This document shows positions 37,929 to 45,845 of a stretch of 48,313 nt of DNA, one piece after another (the stretch's first letter is position 1; each line of letters starts with the position of its first letter). Position numbers and translations under genes: made by a program. The DNA lies in the IMG/VR virus record IMGVR_UViG_3300043425_000191, positions 1-48,313 of that record. One strand, written 5' to 3'. The stretch comes from a virus. The notes below the pieces were generated by a model that saw nothing but the letters and a program-made list of their open reading frames with translations, was not told the origin of the DNA and did no database searches.

Positions 37929-38898
37929 AGAAAAAAGCAAGCTCACGGATACAAGAACTTCGTTCAAGCCGTTTCATTATCCGTGGGCATACGAAGCTTG
38001 GCTAAAGCATGAGCAAGCACATTGGCTTCACTCAGAAGTTCCTATGCTCGAAGATGTCAAGGATTGGAAGAAGAAGCTGAGTGAAGAAGAAAAGAACTTC
38101 CTCACCAATATCTTTCGCTTCTTCACTCAGGGCGATATTGATGTGGCGGGTGGATATGTCAAGAACTATCTGCCGAACTTCCCGCAGCCAGAAGTGCGTA
38201 TGATGCTTGCTGGGTTTGCTGCTAGAGAAGCACTGCATATTGCGGCATACAGTCATCTGATTGAGACTCTAGGTATGCCAGACTCAACTTATAATGAGTT
38301 CCTTCAGTATCAGGCTATGAAGGACAAGCATGAATACTTTGAGCAGTTCGCTAATCTAGACGCAAAGAACATCGCTCAGCAGATCGCAGCGTTCAGTGCG
38401 TTTACTGAAGGATTGCAGTTGTTCAGTTCGTTTATCATGCTACTCAACTTCCCTCGTCATGGATTGATGAAGGGTATGGGTCAGATTGTTACATGGTCAA
38501 TTGTCGATGAGACAATGCACTGCGAAGCTATGATCAAGTTGTTCCGTACCTTTATTGAAGAGAATCGTGATATTTGGAACGACGAACTAAAGAGCCAGAT
38601 ATATACAATCGCAGAGAAGATGGTTGAGCTAGAAGACAAGTTCATTGACCTTGCGTTTAGCATGGGACCAATGAAGGAGCTTTCGCCTGAAGACGTCAAG
38701 CAGTACATCCGCTACATTGCGGATCGTAGATTGATCTCTCTTGGACTAAAGGGCATCTTCAAGGTCAAGAAGAACCCGCTGCCTTGGGTTGAAGAAATGA
38801 TCAACGCTCCTACTCATACAAACTTCTTTGAAAACCGAGCGACGGATTATGCCAAGGGTGCACTGAGTGGATCGTGGGAAGAGGTGTGGGCGAAATAA
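37921..38898 (+). CDS. nrdB: Ribonucleotide reductase small subunit (NrdB)
   Basis: The 325-residue protein is a class I beta subunit with ferritin-like helices and diiron ligands: the E of RFFTQGDIDVAGGY, AAREALHIAAYSH (E, H), AFTEGLQLFSSFI (E) and IVDETMHCEAMI (E, H). It holds the metal/radical cofactor for NrdA. The start overlaps thioredoxin by 8 bases. A tyrosine consistent with radical use lies in HIAAYSH. Sequence alone does not tell the metal type (Fe or Mn). It ends 10 bases before the next gene. Confidence 0.95.
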   Translation: MVKEKSKLTDTRTSFKPFHYPWAYEAWLKHEQAHWLHSEVPMLEDVKDWKKKLSEEEKNFLTNIFRFFTQGDIDVAGGYVKNYLPNFPQPEVRMMLAGFAAREALHIAAYSHLIETLGMPDSTYNEFLQYQAMKDKHEYFEQFANLDAKNIAQQIAAFSAFTEGLQLFSSFIMLLNFPRHGLMKGMGQIVTWSIVDETMHCEAMIKLFRTFIEENRDIWNDELKSQIYTIAEKMVELEDKFIDLAFSMGPMKELSPEDVKQYIRYIADRRLISLGLKGIFKVKKNPLPWVEEMINAPTHTNFFENRATDYAKGALSGSWEEVWAK

Positions 38899-38908
38899 TA
38901 GGTGTATT

Positions 38909-39595
38909 ATGTCAGACTTATTCAAAAAGTATAATCAATCAATGCATAATAGGCTGCGATTCCCATTCGAAGGATCGGAAGCATTAGATATTATGCATTC
39001 TCAAGCATACCAAGATGTATTTACTTTGGCTATGTTTAATGGTAAGAAGAACGGAACCTATCTAGAGATTGGCGGATACTTGCCATATTATGGCAATAAC
39101 ACTGCGCTGTTAGAAGAAAAATTTGGTTGGTCTGGGGTCTCGGTTGAGATTGTGCAAGAATACGCAAACATATATCAAGCCGCTCGACCAAGAACGCAAG
39201 TTATTTGCGCGAACGCTCTCTATCTAGATTATGCTGCTATAGCGAGTCAGATAGCAGTTGATAACAAAATTGATTATTTGCAACTTGACTGTGAACCACC
39301 AGGAGTCACGTTTCAGGTTCTTGAGAAGATGCCACTAACCGAATACAAATTCGGCGTGATAACTTATGAGCATGATTACTATGTTGATGAAACAAAGTCT
39401 TATAGAGCAAAATCTAGAGAATTACTTGAGTCTCATGGATATGAGTTAATCGTCGGCAATGTATCAATCAACGGTCATGTGACATATGAAGACTGGTGGG
39501 CGCATCCAGATGTTGTTGGGGTGGAAGCCATAAATAGAATGCAGTGTCCCGATGCCCCTGCCAATCTTATTGATAACTATATGTTTATTGACTGA
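38909..39595 (+). CDS. FkbM-like methyltransferase
   Basis: The 228-residue protein has a class I methyltransferase-like core: NGTYLEIGGYLPYYGNNTAL (SAM-site region, about residues 47-66), then DYLQLDCEPPGVTFQVLEKM and KFGVITYEHDYYVDETKSYR. These are features of FkbM-type (Methyltransf_21) proteins. FkbM proteins often O-methylate sugars. The same motifs recur, in the same order, in the second domain of the 40565 product, so the two are paralogues. The first residue after the start is preceded by AGGTGT. Confidence 0.78.
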   Translation: MSDLFKKYNQSMHNRLRFPFEGSEALDIMHSQAYQDVFTLAMFNGKKNGTYLEIGGYLPYYGNNTALLEEKFGWSGVSVEIVQEYANIYQAARPRTQVICANALYLDYAAIASQIAVDNKIDYLQLDCEPPGVTFQVLEKMPLTEYKFGVITYEHDYYVDETKSYRAKSRELLESHGYELIVGNVSINGHVTYEDWWAHPDVVGVEAINRMQCPDAPANLIDNYMFID

Positions 39596-39603
39596 GAGAT
39601 ATT

Positions 39604-40575
39604 ATGAATTTCGTTAAGAAAGTGCTTGATGCGGGAGGAAGTATAACTCCCCTGTTGATCCCGTCTGATGTCACTAACGGCACAGCAATATTTAATCCAT
39701 CTATCTACAACGATAACGAAGAATTATTGTTGTGTATGCGACACTGTCAGTACACATTCTATCACTCTGAGAAGAAGAAGTTTGAGCATGAGTATGGCCC
39801 TTTATTGTATCTCAATCCAGAAAATGACATAACTCTGACCACAACAAACTATCTTTGTAAACTAGATAACAATCTGAGAATTAAAGAATACAATAAAGTT
39901 GATACATCAAAGTTAGATGTTAGACCTATTTGGGAATTCGTTGGCCTTGAAGATGCTCGTTTATTCAGATGGGATGATCATCTATACTTGTCTGGTGTCA
40001 GGCGAGACACCACACCAAATGGCGTAGGTAGAATGGAACTGTCAGAACTTGACACAACCAATGGTGTTAAGGAAATCTCGAGATTTAGAATTCCCGCTCC
40101 AGGCACTGACAATACATACTGCGAAAAGAACTGGATGCCAATTCTTGATATGCCATACCATTACGTCAAGTGGTCTAACCCAACAGAAGTTGTAAGAGTT
40201 GACCCAGATAAGAAAACTTGCGAAACAGTATATCATGGTTCTTATGTGCAAAAACCAAGAGATTACAGAGGAAGCTCTCAGGTAATTAATGTTGGTAATT
40301 ATAGGATGGCGCTGACTCATACTGTTGATTTGTTTAAGAGTGAAGCGGGTAAGAAAGATGCTGTATACAGACATGCATTTGTTGTCTGGGATTTGAATTG
40401 GAACGTGCTCAAGTATACGTCTGAGTTCTCTTTTATGGGCGCTGATGTAGAATTTTGTTGCGGTATGGCTGCGTACAAAAACGATATTCTGATTACATTT
40501 GGTTGTCAGGATAACGCAGCATATGTACTGAGAGTTCCTTCTAAGTTTATTGAGGATTATATTAATGCTAACTGA
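39604..40575 (+). CDS. GH130-like beta-propeller glycan protein
   Basis: The 323-residue protein has motifs of the five-bladed GH130/GH43-like fold: IFNPSIYNDNEELLLCMRH, WEFVGLEDARLFRWDDHLYL, CEKNWMPILD and RGSSQVINVGNYRMALTHTV. GH130 enzymes are glycoside phosphorylases acting on mannosides. A glycan-binding or glycosyltransferase-like role is also possible. The catalytic Asp position (GLEDAR) is present. It sits between two FkbM-type genes, supporting a sugar-related role. Confidence 0.65.
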   Translation: MNFVKKVLDAGGSITPLLIPSDVTNGTAIFNPSIYNDNEELLLCMRHCQYTFYHSEKKKFEHEYGPLLYLNPENDITLTTTNYLCKLDNNLRIKEYNKVDTSKLDVRPIWEFVGLEDARLFRWDDHLYLSGVRRDTTPNGVGRMELSELDTTNGVKEISRFRIPAPGTDNTYCEKNWMPILDMPYHYVKWSNPTEVVRVDPDKKTCETVYHGSYVQKPRDYRGSSQVINVGNYRMALTHTVDLFKSEAGKKDAVYRHAFVVWDLNWNVLKYTSEFSFMGADVEFCCGMAAYKNDILITFGCQDNAAYVLRVPSKFIEDYINAN

Positions 40576-43405
40576 ACTGCAGAATGCACTACATGAGTAT
40601 GTTTATGACACAGAAAATCCTGAGAAGTGTTATGCGCTAGCTCGCATATATGATTCATTGAATCAGGCAGCATCTTCCGTAACATTTTATTTGAAGTGTG
40701 CAGAAAGAACTCAAAATACTGAGTTAGCATATGAGTGCTTGATTAGAGTTGCTGCTGGGTTTGATTTCTCAAAGAACAGAGATAATACAACTCGCGGGAT
40801 ACTTCGTCAGGCTATCATGCTTTTGCCTCGTCGCCCAGAAGCATATTTCCTATTAGCAAGGTCATATGAACGTGCTAGATTGTATCTAGACTGCTACACA
40901 TACGCAAATCTCGCTCTAGAGTTTTGTGATTTTGACTTGGCGCCTCTTAGAAATTCAGTAGGATATCCTGGCAAGTATGGTCTAATCTTCGAGAAGGCTG
41001 TAGCTGCTTGGTGGTGGGGCAGAGAAATGGAGTCACGAGCTCTGTTCAGATATCTGTCAGATAACCACTATAACGAGATGGACGAGATTCATAAAACTGC
41101 AGTATTTAATAATTTGGTTAATATTGGTATCGGGCCAGTAACGCTAACGCATAAGCATTATGACCAAAGCAAATTCCAAAAACTAAGATATAAGTTTAAT
41201 GGTGCACAAGAGTTGAGAACTTCTCATGGTCAAGTGTACCAAGACCTATTTGTTTTGTCAATGCTGAACGGTAAGAGAAATGGTACTTACCTTGAGATTG
41301 GAAGTGCTGGTCCCTTCTATGGCAACAACACTGCTCTCCTAGAACAAGAGTTTGACTGGACTGGTGTTGGCATAGACTTTGACGAGAAGTTTGTGACAGA
41401 ATATAGAAACAGCAGAAAGAACCAGATACTGCATCATAATGCATTGACTGTTGACTACAACGCCTTATTGGCAAAGCTAGCAGTTAATGGAGTTGTTGAT
41501 TACTTGCAACTTGACTGCGAGCCAACAAACATAACATATGAAATTATGACGAAGATTCCGTTCGACAAGTATAAGTTCGCCGTCATAACATATGAGCACG
41601 ATCACTATGTTGATCGTACAAAGTCATACAGACAAAAGTCTCGAGATTTCCTCAAGAGCAAGGGATACAGACTCGTTGTTAATGACGTCAGCCCAGAAGG
41701 TGGTTCTTCGTTTGAAGACTGGTGGGTTCATCCAGATTTAATTGATGCTGGCGTACTACAGATAATGGAATCTGTCGACGATAAGGTGAAGAACATTGAA
41801 GATTATATGTTCCCACCAGAAGAGTCTTATCTTAATAAAGACTTTGATTGGGGATTGATGGATGCTGAATATCGATCGCTCTTTGCCAGAGAAAACTTCG
41901 TAGAGAGAACATACGAAAGACATTACTTGGTTCAAGAAGGTGATATTGTTGTAGATGTTGGTGCTAATTGTGGTGCGTTCTCGTACTCAATCCTAGACAA
42001 GAAACCAAAGAAAATCTATGCGATTGAGCCATCCAATACGTTAATCAATGCCCTAAAGAATAATTTGAAGGATGCGCCAGCGGTGGTGATAAACAAAGCC
42101 ATCTCTAGTTCAGACTCCAGTGCGAATAAGAATGCTGAGGGTGTTTATGTGTACCATCACGATGGTGACGTGTACGATACAATGACGTTCAAGCAATTCA
42201 TAGCCGATAATGGTATTGACAAAATTGATTTTCTGAAGTTTGATTGCGAAGGTGGCGAGTATGATATCTTCACCGAGGAGAATCATGACTGGATCAAGCG
42301 CAACGTCAAGCATTTTTCTGGCGAGTGGCACATAGTCAATCACCCAAATTCTGTTGAGTTGTTTATCAAGTTCAGAGACTTGTATCTTAACAGAAATGAT
42401 TTTGAGTTTAAGATTTATGAGCGCTGCGGTAGAGACGTCACTCACATTATCTCAGATAACCAATACATCAAGGATTTTGAGAATTGGTGGCGTCCAACAT
42501 ACCATGGACAATTCATAATTCATGCAAAGAATAAGAAGCTCTGTAACGTCGATAGCTCTGACTACAAACCATGGGAAGTGACGAAACAGCCTACACTAGA
42601 GTTCACAACTAATATTGCAGAATCTGGTTGCGTTGTTGATTGTTTGTTCTGCCCACAAAGAACACTCGAGAAGTCATATTCTGGTACAAGGCTGTTGACA
42701 TTTGATAACTATAAGACTATCTTGAACAAGATACCAAGAAACATAAGAATAGCATTCTCTGGTTTGACAGAGCCATTCTTGAATAAGAACTGCACAGACA
42801 TGATTCTTTATGCGCACGAACGAGGTCATGAGGTTGTTGTCTTCACGACTGGCGTTGGTATGACTCCAAGCGACGTGCATAGACTAAAGAACATTCCTTT
42901 CGCTGGTGGAGTTAATGGTGGATTTGTTCTGCATCTACCAGATGAGCAGAGAATAGCTAAACATCCCATAAATAAAAACTATATTGAAGTCATAAAGGCG
43001 TTCAAAGAAGTCTCGAGTCAGATTAAGAACTTTTATGTTATGTGTATGGGCGATGTGCATAGTTCTGTCAAGGAATACTTCCCAACGGCTCACATCCCAG
43101 AATTCTGGAATAGAGCAGGAAATTTGATTGGCGAATTCAGCATGAAGCCAGAGATGGCAGAATATATTGATAGAGTGAAGCATTCACCAAAGGCTAAAGA
43201 CCCAAGAACTTGTGGCTGCTATGAAGATCTATACCACAATGAGATACTGCCGAATGGTGATGTTCTTCTTTGTTGCATGGATTATTCTCTGAGCACTGTG
43301 TTGGGTAACTTGTATGCTCAAGAGTATTATGAGTTAGCCCCTATGAATAATCAATGCTTTGAGATTTGTAGGTCTTGCGAAAATGGAGTTGCACCAAAGA
43401 TATGA
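40565..43405 (+). CDS. TPR / FkbM / FkbM / radical-SAM (SPASM) fusion protein
   Basis: The 946-residue protein has four parts. Residues 1-210 are TPR-like helical repeats (CYALARIYDSLNQAASSVTF, YFLLARSYERARLYLDCYTY). Residues about 215-420 form an FkbM-like domain (NGTYLEIGSAGPFYGNNTAL, DYLQLDCEPTNITYEIMT). Residues about 435-635 form a second, more classical FkbM domain (IVVDVGANCGAFSYSI, KIDFLKFDCEGGEYDIF). Residues about 675-946 are radical SAM with SGCVVDCLFCPQ (CxxxCxxC), FSGLTEPFL and a Cys-rich SPASM-like end (CGCYEDLYHNEILPNGDVLL). ATG 40565 overlaps the previous gene and has GAGG upstream. Substrate is unknown. Confidence 0.8.
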   Translation: MLTELQNALHEYVYDTENPEKCYALARIYDSLNQAASSVTFYLKCAERTQNTELAYECLIRVAAGFDFSKNRDNTTRGILRQAIMLLPRRPEAYFLLARSYERARLYLDCYTYANLALEFCDFDLAPLRNSVGYPGKYGLIFEKAVAAWWWGREMESRALFRYLSDNHYNEMDEIHKTAVFNNLVNIGIGPVTLTHKHYDQSKFQKLRYKFNGAQELRTSHGQVYQDLFVLSMLNGKRNGTYLEIGSAGPFYGNNTALLEQEFDWTGVGIDFDEKFVTEYRNSRKNQILHHNALTVDYNALLAKLAVNGVVDYLQLDCEPTNITYEIMTKIPFDKYKFAVITYEHDHYVDRTKSYRQKSRDFLKSKGYRLVVNDVSPEGGSSFEDWWVHPDLIDAGVLQIMESVDDKVKNIEDYMFPPEESYLNKDFDWGLMDAEYRSLFARENFVERTYERHYLVQEGDIVVDVGANCGAFSYSILDKKPKKIYAIEPSNTLINALKNNLKDAPAVVINKAISSSDSSANKNAEGVYVYHHDGDVYDTMTFKQFIADNGIDKIDFLKFDCEGGEYDIFTEENHDWIKRNVKHFSGEWHIVNHPNSVELFIKFRDLYLNRNDFEFKIYERCGRDVTHIISDNQYIKDFENWWRPTYHGQFIIHAKNKKLCNVDSSDYKPWEVTKQPTLEFTTNIAESGCVVDCLFCPQRTLEKSYSGTRLLTFDNYKTILNKIPRNIRIAFSGLTEPFLNKNCTDMILYAHERGHEVVVFTTGVGMTPSDVHRLKNIPFAGGVNGGFVLHLPDEQRIAKHPINKNYIEVIKAFKEVSSQIKNFYVMCMGDVHSSVKEYFPTAHIPEFWNRAGNLIGEFSMKPEMAEYIDRVKHSPKAKDPRTCGCYEDLYHNEILPNGDVLLCCMDYSLSTVLGNLYAQEYYELAPMNNQCFEICRSCENGVAPKI

Positions 43406-43974
43406 TCAATCCAAATAGACAAACAAGGCTTTTCGTAGTAGATGATTTCTACACCGATCCGCATGCAGTCAGGCAAATAGCCCTAGCGCAAGAATACTGT
43501 AAGAACGGATCAGTTGGTGTTCGCAGTCTACAGCAGTTCATATTTCCAGGGCTCAAGGAAGAATTTGAGCGCATCATACAAAACAAGATTGTTAACTGGG
43601 CTGACGTTCATGGTATTTGTGGAAGGTTTCAATATTGTACACCAGAAGATCCGCTAGTATATCATTGCGATCAGACCAGATGGGCTGGTATTATATACTT
43701 GACTCCAGATGCTCCGTTTGAGACTGGTACATCGCTGGTAGCACACAAAAAGACCAAGATACGAACTAATGAAGATTCTAGAATATACGAATGCTTTAGA
43801 GATTTGGGTGAACCATACTTCTTAGATGGAACTCACTTTGAAGAAGTTGATGTCGTTGGTAATGTGTTCAACAGACTAGTAATCTGGGACGCTAGAAGTA
43901 TTCACGCAGCAAGAAAATATTTTGGCAACAATAAGAACAACTGCCGACTGTTTCAAGTATTTTTCTTTGATTAA
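43402..43974 (+). CDS. DUF6445-like, Fe(II)/2OG oxygenase-type protein
   Basis: The 190-residue protein starts RLFVVDDFYTDPHAVRQIAL. It has PLVYHCDQTRWAGIIYLTPD (HxD, H88/D90) and a distal NRLVIWDARSIHAARKYFGN (H168, R). This is the facial-triad layout of 2OG-Fe(II) dioxygenases of the DUF6445 type. It would hydroxylate a sugar, peptide or small molecule. It overlaps the radical SAM fusion gene (ATGA), implying coupled function in one modification pathway. Confidence 0.75.
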   Translation: MINPNRQTRLFVVDDFYTDPHAVRQIALAQEYCKNGSVGVRSLQQFIFPGLKEEFERIIQNKIVNWADVHGICGRFQYCTPEDPLVYHCDQTRWAGIIYLTPDAPFETGTSLVAHKKTKIRTNEDSRIYECFRDLGEPYFLDGTHFEEVDVVGNVFNRLVIWDARSIHAARKYFGNNKNNCRLFQVFFFD

Positions 43975-43986
43975 TTGGAGCGACTA

Positions 43987-44325
43987 ATGGCGAGCAACGA
44001 ATATGATTTTGGGTTTTCTTTTTCTGATGAGAACGAGGCTTTGGGGTTAACTCAGCAACAGCCGACTGTATCTCCTGATGATCTGAAGGCTCTTCAAGAT
44101 AAGCTTGATGCGCTGCTAGACTCAAAAGAAAAAGAACTAGAAGATGCGTACTCCAAGGCTGTTGAAGAGCAGTATAAAGCCAAGCTCAAGGAAGTAGAAG
44201 GGTTAATTTTACCTCTCCTATATAATCTGATGAAGAACCCAGAGAAAGCCTACATCAAGTGGGAAAACAGAACTGCGGTGATTCAGAATCAGATCAATAA
44301 GATTATAGCAATCACTAGGAGTTGA
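43987..44325 (+). CDS. Conserved T4-like phage protein
   Basis: The 112-residue acidic helical protein starts MASNEYDFGFSFSDENEALG. It has a coiled coil (DLKALQDKLDALLDSKEKEL) and a conserved end, LPLLYNLMKNPEKAYIKWEN followed by RTAVIQNQINKIIAI. This end (NPEKxYIxWxNR) is widely conserved in T4-like phages, from memory, without known function. GGAG precedes the ATG. An upstream TTG at 43975 could add four residues. Confidence 0.7.
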   Translation: MASNEYDFGFSFSDENEALGLTQQQPTVSPDDLKALQDKLDALLDSKEKELEDAYSKAVEEQYKAKLKEVEGLILPLLYNLMKNPEKAYIKWENRTAVIQNQINKIIAITRS

Positions 44326-44326
44326 T

Positions 44327-44509
44327 ATGGCCGACATAGAAACAGAAGTGTCCTGCGACAATTGCGGTTCACAGTACACACTCATTTATGACACAGACAA
44401 TGTAAGCTACGACGCTGAGCATTGCCCCTTCTGCGCAGACATCGTTAATATTCAAGAAGACGAAGAATGGGACGATAACGAAGAAGATGACGAAGATACC
44501 CTACACTAA
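44327..44509 (+). CDS. Zinc-ribbon acidic protein, 60 residues
   Basis: The N-terminal half is a treble-clef or ribbon-like zinc site (SCDNCGSQYTLIYD ... HCPFCADIV; CxxC at 9-12 and 33-36). The C-terminal half is a run of Asp/Glu. Such proteins may bind phage or host nucleic-acid enzymes, by analogy. It overlaps the following RuvC-like gene by one base. Confidence 0.7.
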   Translation: MADIETEVSCDNCGSQYTLIYDTDNVSYDAEHCPFCADIVNIQEDEEWDDNEEDDEDTLH

Positions 44510-45117
44510 TGGTATTCATTGGTATTGACTATTCATTAACATGTCCTTGTGTTTGTGTTAGTCGTAATAAAATATTCAAGGACAGCTTTTTTCATTTCCT
44601 CACAGACACGCCCAGGCTAGAAGGAAAGGTATACAATATTCTGGGTGATGCGCATGAAGATTACATGTGCGACCAGCAGCGATATGAGAATCTCGCTGCT
44701 TGGGTTTTGAATATCGTATCGCCTTTCAGAGATGAAGATCATTATATACTAATTGAAGACTATTCTTTTGGATCAAAGGGAAGGGTCTTCAATCTGGCTG
44801 AGAACTGTGGTCTTATGAAGTATTTCCTATACAAGGATGGGTACAAGTTCTTTACTGTACCGCCAACTGTAGTCAAGAAATATGCCACTGGTAAAGGCAA
44901 TGCTGATAAGCAGAAGATGTACGATTCGTTTTATGAGCTTACTCAGATCGATCTGATTAGCGTGTTCTCGAAGAATGGAAAGTTGAGTTCTCCCGTAACT
45001 GATATTGTTGATGCATTTTACTTGACACATTATATGCAAGACAGTATAATAAACGAAGATATGGAGAAGATCTATGGACCAAAAGCAAAAAGAGCAAGAG
45101 GTAATAAACAACTGTGA
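44509..45117 (+). CDS. RuvC-like Holliday junction resolvase
   Basis: The 202-residue protein has an RNase H-like start FIGIDYSLTCPCVCVS (catalytic D7). HYILIEDYSFGSKGRVFNLA follows with the second acidic residue (E, near 83), then the conserved KKYATGKGNADKQKMYDSF, and a late SSPVTDIVDAFYLTHYM with the third/fourth acidic residues. This is the phage RuvC-like nuclease layout. It would resolve branched DNA before packaging, replacing T4 endonuclease VII, which is not seen here. It overlaps the next gene by 44 bases. Confidence 0.82.
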   Translation: MVFIGIDYSLTCPCVCVSRNKIFKDSFFHFLTDTPRLEGKVYNILGDAHEDYMCDQQRYENLAAWVLNIVSPFRDEDHYILIEDYSFGSKGRVFNLAENCGLMKYFLYKDGYKFFTVPPTVVKKYATGKGNADKQKMYDSFYELTQIDLISVFSKNGKLSSPVTDIVDAFYLTHYMQDSIINEDMEKIYGPKAKRARGNKQL

Positions 45118-45460
45118 CGCTGTAGTTTGGGCGGCAGTTGAGGATCAAGAAAGTGGCAAGAAAGACACGATGATGAATTTCTTTCGTGTAAAGAATAATA
45201 TTCAACCAACTGATATGGGTTACAAGTACAACATTCTAACTTTCAGGCAAGGCGTAGAAGAATCAATTGAGTGTTTTTCTGCCATAATCGGTGACCCGAA
45301 AGTATACGTTGAGCGGCTAGGTGGGGCTGGATACAACGGAATGATGTTCAAGCAGAATTCTTGTAAGAAGAAAGAGATGAAAGACCTATTTCGTACATCA
45401 TTAATGAATTGGGGTTTTTCTGAGAAAAAGGCAAAAGAAGCTGTAAAACTGCTAATATGA
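45074..45460 (+). CDS. Hypothetical protein, 128 residues
   Basis: MDQKQKEQEVINNCDAVVWA opens a soluble alpha/beta protein. A region NAGYNGMMFKQ-like Gly-rich stretch (ERLGGAGYNGMMFKQNSCKK) and a C-terminal helix (SEKKAKEAVKLLI) are visible. I do not recognise it. The start lies 44 bases inside the RuvC-like gene. GGAGAAGA precedes it. Confidence 0.6.
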   Translation: MDQKQKEQEVINNCDAVVWAAVEDQESGKKDTMMNFFRVKNNIQPTDMGYKYNILTFRQGVEESIECFSAIIGDPKVYVERLGGAGYNGMMFKQNSCKKKEMKDLFRTSLMNWGFSEKKAKEAVKLLI

Positions 45461-45531
45461 AATTATTACGAGGTGTAATTCTACTACTTTTCATCGCTGC
45501 TGCCTATTTCTTCGGCATAGCAGAGTGGTAG
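45457..45531 (+). CDS. 24-residue single-TM microprotein
   Basis: ATGA overlaps the previous stop and opens MKLLRGVILLLFIAAAYFFG followed by IAEW. A basic start and about 17 hydrophobic residues give a single TM helix. GCTGTAAAAC before the ATG offers only a weak ribosome site, so translation would depend on coupling. It is immediately upstream of a strong promoter for the next gene. Confidence 0.45.
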   Translation: MKLLRGVILLLFIAAAYFFGIAEW

Positions 45532-45539
45532 AATTTCAC

Positions 45540-45568
45540 TTGACAGTTTGGCCTAAATGAGTTATGAT
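45540..45568 (+). promoter_or_regulatory. Sigma70-type promoter (TTGACA-17-TATGAT)
   Basis: TTGACA is a perfect -35 (45540-45545); the 17-base spacer is optimal; TATGAT (45563-45568) differs by one base from consensus. Transcription would start near 45575, leaving a short leader with GGAGG before ATG 45591. It has no upstream cassette box. Confidence 0.75.
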
Positions 45569-45590
45569 ATCTGCTGTAAATGGAGGGTAT

Positions 45591-45845
45591 ATGTATTCCT
45601 ATAGTGAAATTGTTGATCGTCTGCGTAACGAAGTCCTGTCTGTAACCTTCACCAAGGTTGATGGTTCAGATCGCGTCATGCAATGCACTCTGCTCCCACA
45701 GTACCTGCCTGAGGATGCACGTTATAGCGGTTCCGTCCTTTCCGAGGAAGCTGGTAACGCAGTTCGGGTTTGGGATGTTGGCGTTGGTGCCTGGCGTTCG
45801 TTTCGTTTGGATTCCATCAAGAGCGTGAAGTCTAGCAATGGCTAA
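45591..45845 (+). CDS. SH3-barrel phage protein (DUF2693 type)
   Basis: The 84-residue protein contains IVDRLRNEVLSVTFTKVDGS, RVMQCTLLPQYLP and a C-terminal VWDVGVGAWRSFRLDSIKSV. It matches small SH3-like barrel proteins (DUF2693) common in T4-like phages. ATG 45591 is chosen because GGAGG sits 4-8 bases before it; an ATG at 45564 lies inside the -10 element and would be off the mRNA. Its end overlaps the next gene by 8 bases. Confidence 0.78.
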   Translation: MYSYSEIVDRLRNEVLSVTFTKVDGSDRVMQCTLLPQYLPEDARYSGSVLSEEAGNAVRVWDVGVGAWRSFRLDSIKSVKSSNG

